From Maribacter_C sp047345145 (GTDB taxonomy: Bacteria > Bacteroidota > Bacteroidia > Flavobacteriales > Flavobacteriaceae), in NCBI RefSeq assembly GCF_047345145.1, contig NZ_JBLFER010000001.1, positions 1,178,001 through 1,242,000 of the forward strand: a stretch of 64,000 nt of DNA, in the 5' to 3' direction. The position numbers were made by a program, and so were the translations under genes. How positions within the stretch are numbered: position 1 is the first letter of the stretch; the number at the start of each line of letters is the position of its first letter. A model generated the notes under the pieces. The model made no database searches and was not told the origin of the DNA. It worked only from the letters and a program-made list of their open reading frames with translations. Positions 59,697-64,000 of this stretch are shown one piece after another.

Positions 59697-61604
59697 ATGA
59701 GTAATTACCATATCAAACATTTAGAGGAATATTTTCAAGTCTATCGGAAATCAGTTCGCAATCCCGAAGGGTTTTGGGAAGAAATCGCTGAAGAACATTT
59801 CGTATGGCGAAAAAAATGGGATAATGTTTTGGAATGGGATTTCACCAAGCCTGAAATCAAATGGTTTGAAGGTGCTAAACTCAACATCACTGAGAACTGT
59901 CTAGACCGACATTTACCAACTAGGGGTGATAAAACGGCTATTCTTTTCGAACCCAATGACCCAAAAGAAGAAGCACAACATATCACCTATAAACAATTGC
60001 ATGAACGTGTTTGTCGCATGGCAAATGTCCTCACAGACCATGGAATTAAAAAAGGGGATAGAGTCTGTATTTATCTACCTATGATTCCTGAGTTGGCAGT
60101 TTCCCTTTTGGCGTGTGCTAGAATCGGAGCTATTCACTCTGTAGTTTTCGCAGGGTTTTCAGCCAATGCACTTTCTACCAGAATCAATGATTCCGATTGT
60201 AAAATGGTGATTTGTTCTGATGGTTCTTACCGTGGGAATAAAACGATTGATTTAAAGGGAATTGTAGATAAAGGTTTAGAAGATTGTCCGAGAGTTGAAA
60301 ATGTTTTGGTTGCAAAACGCATCAATTCAGATATCAAAATGAAAGAAGGAAGGGACCATTGGCTACAACCACTCTTAGATAACGCATATGCCGACTGCAA
60401 TGCCGAAATCATGGATGCTGAAGACCCACTTTTCATTCTGTACACATCAGGTTCAACAGGAAAACCCAAAGGCATGGTGCATACTACTGCCGGTTACATG
60501 GTATACACAGCTTATACTTTCAAGAATGCATTTCAATACACTGAAAACGATGTCTATTGGTGTTCTGCTGATATTGGTTGGATTACTGGACACTCCTATA
60601 TCGTTTATGGCCCATTGGCCAACGGGGCTACTTCCGTAATGTTTGAGGGTGTTCCCTCCTACCCAGATTATGGGCGTTTTTGGGAAATCATCGAAAAACA
60701 CAAAATAAATCAATTCTATACGGCGCCAACAGCAATCCGTGCTTTGGCCAAAGAAAAACTTGACTTTGTTGAGAAGCATGATTTATCATCTTTAAAGGTT
60801 TTAGGTTCTGTCGGAGAACCTATTAATGAGGAAGCATGGCATTGGTATAATAACAATATTGGGAAGAAAAAAAGTCCGATAATAGATACTTGGTGGCAAA
60901 CAGAAACGGGCGGAATGATGATTACGCCGATTCCATATGTTACGCCTACCACTCCAACATATGCGACACTCCCTTTTATAGGCATTCAGCCCGCATTGAT
61001 GGATGAAGACGGAAAAGAAATTAAAGGCAATCAAGTAGATGGGAGATTGTGTATTAAATTCCCATGGCCTTCGATTGCAAGAACTATTTGGGGCAACCAT
61101 GACCGCTATAGAGACACCTATTTTTCAGCGTATAAGAATATGTATTTTACCGGAGATGGTGCCTTGCGCGATGCCGTGGGATATTACAGAATTACAGGAA
61201 GAGTCGATGATGTCATTATCGTATCAGGACATAATTTAGGAACAGCTCCCATTGAAGATTCTATCAATGAGCATCCAGCAGTGGCTGAATCTGCCATTGT
61301 TGGATTCCCACATGATGTCAAAGGAAATGCCTTATATGGATATGTGATTCTCAAAGAAACCGGAGAAAGCAGAGACCGTGACAACCTTCGAAAAGAAATC
61401 AACCAACAAATTACAGAGCAAATTGGCCCTATTGCCAAACTAGATAAAATTCAGTTCGTGCCAGGACTTCCTAAAACTCGTAGTGGTAAGATTATGCGTC
61501 GTATCTTGAGAAAAATAGCGAGCAAAGACACTTCTAACCTTGGAGATACAAGTACACTATTAAACCCTGAAGTCGTTAAGGATATTATGGATAATGTGCT
61601 CTAA
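59697..61604 (+). CDS. acs: Acetyl-CoA synthetase (AMP-forming)
   Basis: A 635-residue cytoplasmic enzyme that activates acetate with ATP and CoA. The adenylation motif YTSGSTGKPKGMVHTT (about 251-266), WWQTETGG (about 400-407), YFTGDGA and the C-terminal RSGKIMRRILRKI, with the Lys acetylated in known Acs enzymes, are all present. WCSADIGWITGHSYIVYGPL is specific to acetyl-CoA synthetases. Start ATG 59697, with AAAGGAAAG just upstream as a possible ribosome site. It follows the symporter gene by 35 bases, so uptake and activation are probably co-expressed. Confidence 0.97.
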   Translation: MSNYHIKHLEEYFQVYRKSVRNPEGFWEEIAEEHFVWRKKWDNVLEWDFTKPEIKWFEGAKLNITENCLDRHLPTRGDKTAILFEPNDPKEEAQHITYKQLHERVCRMANVLTDHGIKKGDRVCIYLPMIPELAVSLLACARIGAIHSVVFAGFSANALSTRINDSDCKMVICSDGSYRGNKTIDLKGIVDKGLEDCPRVENVLVAKRINSDIKMKEGRDHWLQPLLDNAYADCNAEIMDAEDPLFILYTSGSTGKPKGMVHTTAGYMVYTAYTFKNAFQYTENDVYWCSADIGWITGHSYIVYGPLANGATSVMFEGVPSYPDYGRFWEIIEKHKINQFYTAPTAIRALAKEKLDFVEKHDLSSLKVLGSVGEPINEEAWHWYNNNIGKKKSPIIDTWWQTETGGMMITPIPYVTPTTPTYATLPFIGIQPALMDEDGKEIKGNQVDGRLCIKFPWPSIARTIWGNHDRYRDTYFSAYKNMYFTGDGALRDAVGYYRITGRVDDVIIVSGHNLGTAPIEDSINEHPAVAESAIVGFPHDVKGNALYGYVILKETGESRDRDNLRKEINQQITEQIGPIAKLDKIQFVPGLPKTRSGKIMRRILRKIASKDTSNLGDTSTLLNPEVVKDIMDNVL

Positions 61605-61643
61605 TCATATTTGTTTTCTATTTTTGCTTAAAACTTGATAAGT

Positions 61644-62252
61644 ATGTTGGTAATAGGTATTGCAGGAGGCACAGGATGTGGAAAAACTACCGTTGTCAAT
61701 CAGATTATCAATGAATTGCCCGATGAAGAAGTTGGAGTCATTTCTCAAGATTCTTATTATAATGACCTTTCGCATTTGACGCTTCCCGAAAGACGAGAGA
61801 CTAATTTCGACCATCCGAATTCTATAGACTTTACGCTACTTGCACAGCATTTGAAAGAATTGAAATCTGGTAAGTCTGTACAACAACCTGTATATTCTTT
61901 TTTAGAATGTAATCGTAAAGAGGAAACCGTTCCTACCCATCCGACAAAAGTATTGATTGTTGAAGGTATTTTGATTTTGACTAATCCAAAAATCCGAGAA
62001 ATGTGCGATATCAAAATCTTTGTGCATGCCGATTCCGACGAGCGACTCATCCGAAGATTAAAAAGAGATGTGAACGAACGTGGTTGGGATTTGGATGAAA
62101 CTTTGGAAAAATATCAAACTATTCTCAAACCGATGCATGACCAGTTTATAGAACCTACGAAAGAGTATGCCGACATCATTATCCCTAACAATAAATACAA
62201 TACGGTAGCGGTTGATATTGTAAGAAGTATTGTAAATGAAAAATTAGTTTAG
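61644..62252 (+). CDS. udk: Uridine kinase
   Basis: A 202-residue cytoplasmic P-loop kinase that phosphorylates uridine and cytidine in pyrimidine salvage. The Walker A motif is GIAGGTGCGKTT at residues 5-16, QDSYYNDLSHL and NFDHPNSIDF are family motifs, and RLIRRLKRDVNERGWD is the lid. The ATG at 61644 gives the normal start; a TTG at 61635 would add three residues. It is followed after three bases by the DivIC-like gene, an arrangement common in Flavobacteriia. Confidence 0.95.
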   Translation: MLVIGIAGGTGCGKTTVVNQIINELPDEEVGVISQDSYYNDLSHLTLPERRETNFDHPNSIDFTLLAQHLKELKSGKSVQQPVYSFLECNRKEETVPTHPTKVLIVEGILILTNPKIREMCDIKIFVHADSDERLIRRLKRDVNERGWDLDETLEKYQTILKPMHDQFIEPTKEYADIIIPNNKYNTVAVDIVRSIVNEKLV

Positions 62253-62255
62253 TAG

Positions 62256-62606
62256 ATGGGGTGGAAGGATTTCAAAAAGAGTAAATGGTTCAAAGTAGCT
62301 ACTATTTTTAGCAGTATTTACGTTTTGATTCTAACCGCTTTTGTGGTTTGGATGGTGTTTTTCGACACCAACTCCCTACGCATTCACATGGAACTGAAAC
62401 GGGAAATAGATAATCTTGAAAAACAAAAAAAATATCTCAATGAACAGATAGAAAATGATAAGAAAATCATAGAAAAGCTATCTGACCCAGAAGAATTAGA
62501 AAAATTTGCTAGGGAACAGTATTACCTAAAGAAAAAGAATGAAGAAATCTATCTTATTGAATACGAAGATAGTCTTAAACAAAAAGAAAAAAACAAAGAT
62601 CAGTAA
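62256..62606 (+). CDS. FtsB/DivIC-type cell division protein
   Basis: A 116-residue single-pass membrane protein: a short basic cytoplasmic N-terminus, one membrane segment (VATIFSSIYVLILTAFVVWMV, cut here to VLILTAFVVWMVFF), then a periplasmic coiled coil (MELKREIDNLEKQKKYLNEQ region) and the conserved PEELEKFAREQYYLKKKNEEIYLIE motif region. Such proteins bridge FtsQ/DivIB and FtsL in the divisome. It follows udk by three bases. Confidence 0.88.
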   Translation: MGWKDFKKSKWFKVATIFSSIYVLILTAFVVWMVFFDTNSLRIHMELKREIDNLEKQKKYLNEQIENDKKIIEKLSDPEELEKFAREQYYLKKKNEEIYLIEYEDSLKQKEKNKDQ

Positions 62607-62786
62607 TTCAAGTAAATTAATCATACACCACTCCCATTCTGAGCATCTAAGCTTTCGTGTCAGACTCAAGGTCAAAACTTTAACTCAATTTAACGCAAGA
62701 CACCATAGTTATTCACTTTCTGTTAACAAAATTCGCCGGATAGCATCGTAAATAATTGTATTTTTACGGGCTAACTTAACATACCT

Positions 62787-63560
62787 ATGGGCAAAATTAT
62801 TGCAATTGCAAATCAGAAGGGAGGGGTAGGTAAAACCACAACAACAGTTAATCTGGCCGCAGCTTTAGGAGTTCTCGAAAAGAAAGTGTTGTTGATTGAT
62901 GCTGATCCACAGGCAAATGCTACTTCTGGACTTGGAGTGGATGTTGATAGTATCGAACTAGGAACATATCAGTTACTTGAGCACACCAAAACCGCAGAAG
63001 AAACTATTATCGAAACGACATCCCCCAATGTTGATTTGATTCCTTCTCATATTGACTTGGTTGCGATTGAAATAGAATTGGTCGATAAAGATGAGCGGGA
63101 ATATATGATGAAGAAAGCCGTTACTGACCTCAAGAACCAGTACGATTATATTCTTATTGATTGTGCGCCTTCGTTGGGTCTTTTAACCTTAAATGCTTTG
63201 ACTGCTGCAGATTCAGTAATTATACCAATTCAATGTGAGTACTTTGCTCTTGAAGGATTAGGTAAACTTCTGAATACTGTGAAAAGTATTCAAAAAATTC
63301 ATAACGCCGATTTGGATATTGAAGGTATGCTCTTAACCATGTATGATTCAAGGTTGCGACTATCAAATCAAGTAGTTGAAGAGGTTCGAAAACACTTTGA
63401 AGATATGGTTTTCGAAACTGTTATTCAGAGAAACGTACGGCTTAGTGAAGCACCTAGTTATGGTGAGAGCATTATCAAATACGATGCAAGTAGCAAAGGT
63501 GCCGCCAATTATTTGAATTTGGCGAATGAAGTAGTAAAGAAAAACAAGGAAGTAGTATAA
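62787..63560 (+). CDS. parA: Chromosome partitioning ATPase ParA
   Basis: A 257-residue ParA/Soj-type ATPase that positions the chromosome origin region with ParB and parS. The deviant Walker A is ANQKGGVGKTTT (residues 8-19), followed by LLIDADPQANAT (about 35-46) and the IDCAPSLGLLTLNAL Walker B region (about 124-138). The length is typical for the chromosomal (Soj-like) form, without an N-terminal helix-turn-helix. Start ATG 62787. It is preceded by a 180-base gap with no clear TAnnTTTG element (TATTTTTA near 62758 is one base off) and directly joined to parB. Confidence 0.96.
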   Translation: MGKIIAIANQKGGVGKTTTTVNLAAALGVLEKKVLLIDADPQANATSGLGVDVDSIELGTYQLLEHTKTAEETIIETTSPNVDLIPSHIDLVAIEIELVDKDEREYMMKKAVTDLKNQYDYILIDCAPSLGLLTLNALTAADSVIIPIQCEYFALEGLGKLLNTVKSIQKIHNADLDIEGMLLTMYDSRLRLSNQVVEEVRKHFEDMVFETVIQRNVRLSEAPSYGESIIKYDASSKGAANYLNLANEVVKKNKEVV

Positions 63561-64000
63561 ATGGCGAAAGCAACTAGAAAACAGGCCCTAGGTCGTGGAC
63601 TTTCAGCATTATTGAAAGACCCTGAAAATGATATTCAATCTGCATCAGACAAGAATGCTGACAAAGTTGTTGGCAATATTGTCGAGTTGGATATTGATTC
63701 TATTGAAGTAAATCCGTTTCAACCTAGATCTCATTTCAATGACGAGGCGTTACAAGAATTAGCATCTTCCATTCGTGAATTGGGTGTAATACAGCCAATT
63801 ACAGTTCGAAAGCTTGATTTCAATAAATTTCAGTTGGTTTCTGGGGAAAGAAGATATAGAGCTTCAAAACTTGTTGGTTTAGAAACCATTCCCGCATACA
63901 TCCGTATTGCAAATGACCAAGAGTCTTTAGAAATGGCCCTGGTTGAAAATATTCAGCGTCAAGATTTAGACCCTATTGAAATAGCACTATCCTATCAACG
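63561..64000 (+). CDS. parB: ParB partition protein (5' part; runs off the window)
   Basis: The first 146 codons of parB, starting at ATG 63561 immediately after the parA stop. LGRGLSALL at the N-terminus is the segment that usually stimulates ParA. VNPFQPR, GERRYRASKL (CTP-binding) and ENIQRQDLDPIE are core ParB motifs. The helix-turn-helix and dimerisation domains lie beyond the window. No parS-like TGTTTCACGTGAAACA sequence was noticed in the 64 kb. Confidence 0.95.
   Translation, partial: MAKATRKQALGRGLSALLKDPENDIQSASDKNADKVVGNIVELDIDSIEVNPFQPRSHFNDEALQELASSIRELGVIQPITVRKLDFNKFQLVSGERRYRASKLVGLETIPAYIRIANDQESLEMALVENIQRQDLDPIEIALSYQ

Noticed and set aside
62607..62786. Possible parS site or small RNA upstream of parA
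   Set aside because: No TGTTTCACGTGAAACA-like palindrome or stable hairpin with a T run was found in this 180-base gap.

Overview
The window looks like chromosomal DNA of a marine-type member of the Flavobacteriaceae (Bacteroidota). This rests on low GC, a SusC/SusD pair, a giant protein with a type IX secretion (T9SS) type B C-terminus, bacillithiol synthesis (BshA), a NagB-LmbE fusion, a DUF4212/solute symporter pair, a SusD lipoprotein beginning C-S-D-D-F (the outer-surface lipoprotein signal known from Flavobacterium johnsoniae), and scattered TAnnTTTG promoter elements. No rRNA, tRNA, CRISPR array, prophage or insertion sequence was seen.

Layout. 1-10.4 kb (mostly minus strand): the tail of an unknown gene, a small lipoprotein, bshA, an exported GH3/serine-hydrolase fusion, a conserved unknown, two iron-sulfur proteins, an MCE/MlaD protein and a cell-wall amidase. 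10.5-13.7 kb (plus): an LptD-like protein and RidA. 13.7-16.6 kb (minus): a BadF-type N-acetylglucosamine kinase, gap and pfkA. 16.8-26.9 kb: tamB (minus) divergent from tsaD and rsmE, then a DUF1223 protein, a DUF4159 protein, an AI-2E family permease and a THUMP-like methyltransferase. 27.3-37.8 kb: susC-susD with a LacI-type palindrome upstream and a terminator downstream, a large FG-GAP/UnbV lipoprotein, and convergently a haem-c plus FG-GAP lipoprotein and an esterase lipoprotein. 37.9-46.9 kb: one 2977-residue T9SS cargo protein. 47-57.5 kb: a sugar dehydrogenase, then a peptidoglycan-sugar recycling locus (DeoR regulator and murQ facing nagB-LmbE, a DigH-like glycosidase, AmpG, NagZ, AnmK). 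57.6-61.6 kb: DUF4212, sodium/solute symporter and acs, for acetate-type substrate uptake and activation. 61.6-64 kb: udk, a DivIC/FtsB protein, parA and the start of parB.

How they fit together. The clearest theme is envelope turnover. A lipoprotein glycosidase, a muropeptide permease, a cytoplasmic NagZ, AnmK, MurQ and a NagB-LmbE fusion form a route from peptidoglycan fragments to fructose-6-phosphate; a GlcNAc kinase, PfkA and GAPDH elsewhere in the window would carry the carbon onward. No separate NagA is present in the window, and the LmbE (deacetylase-type) half of the fusion is a candidate to replace it. The recycling-to-acetate interval also holds GC-rich palindromic repeats, including two copies of one stem-loop family. 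The least understood block is susCD with two calcium-loop propeller lipoproteins, one carrying a haem-c motif, plus an esterase.
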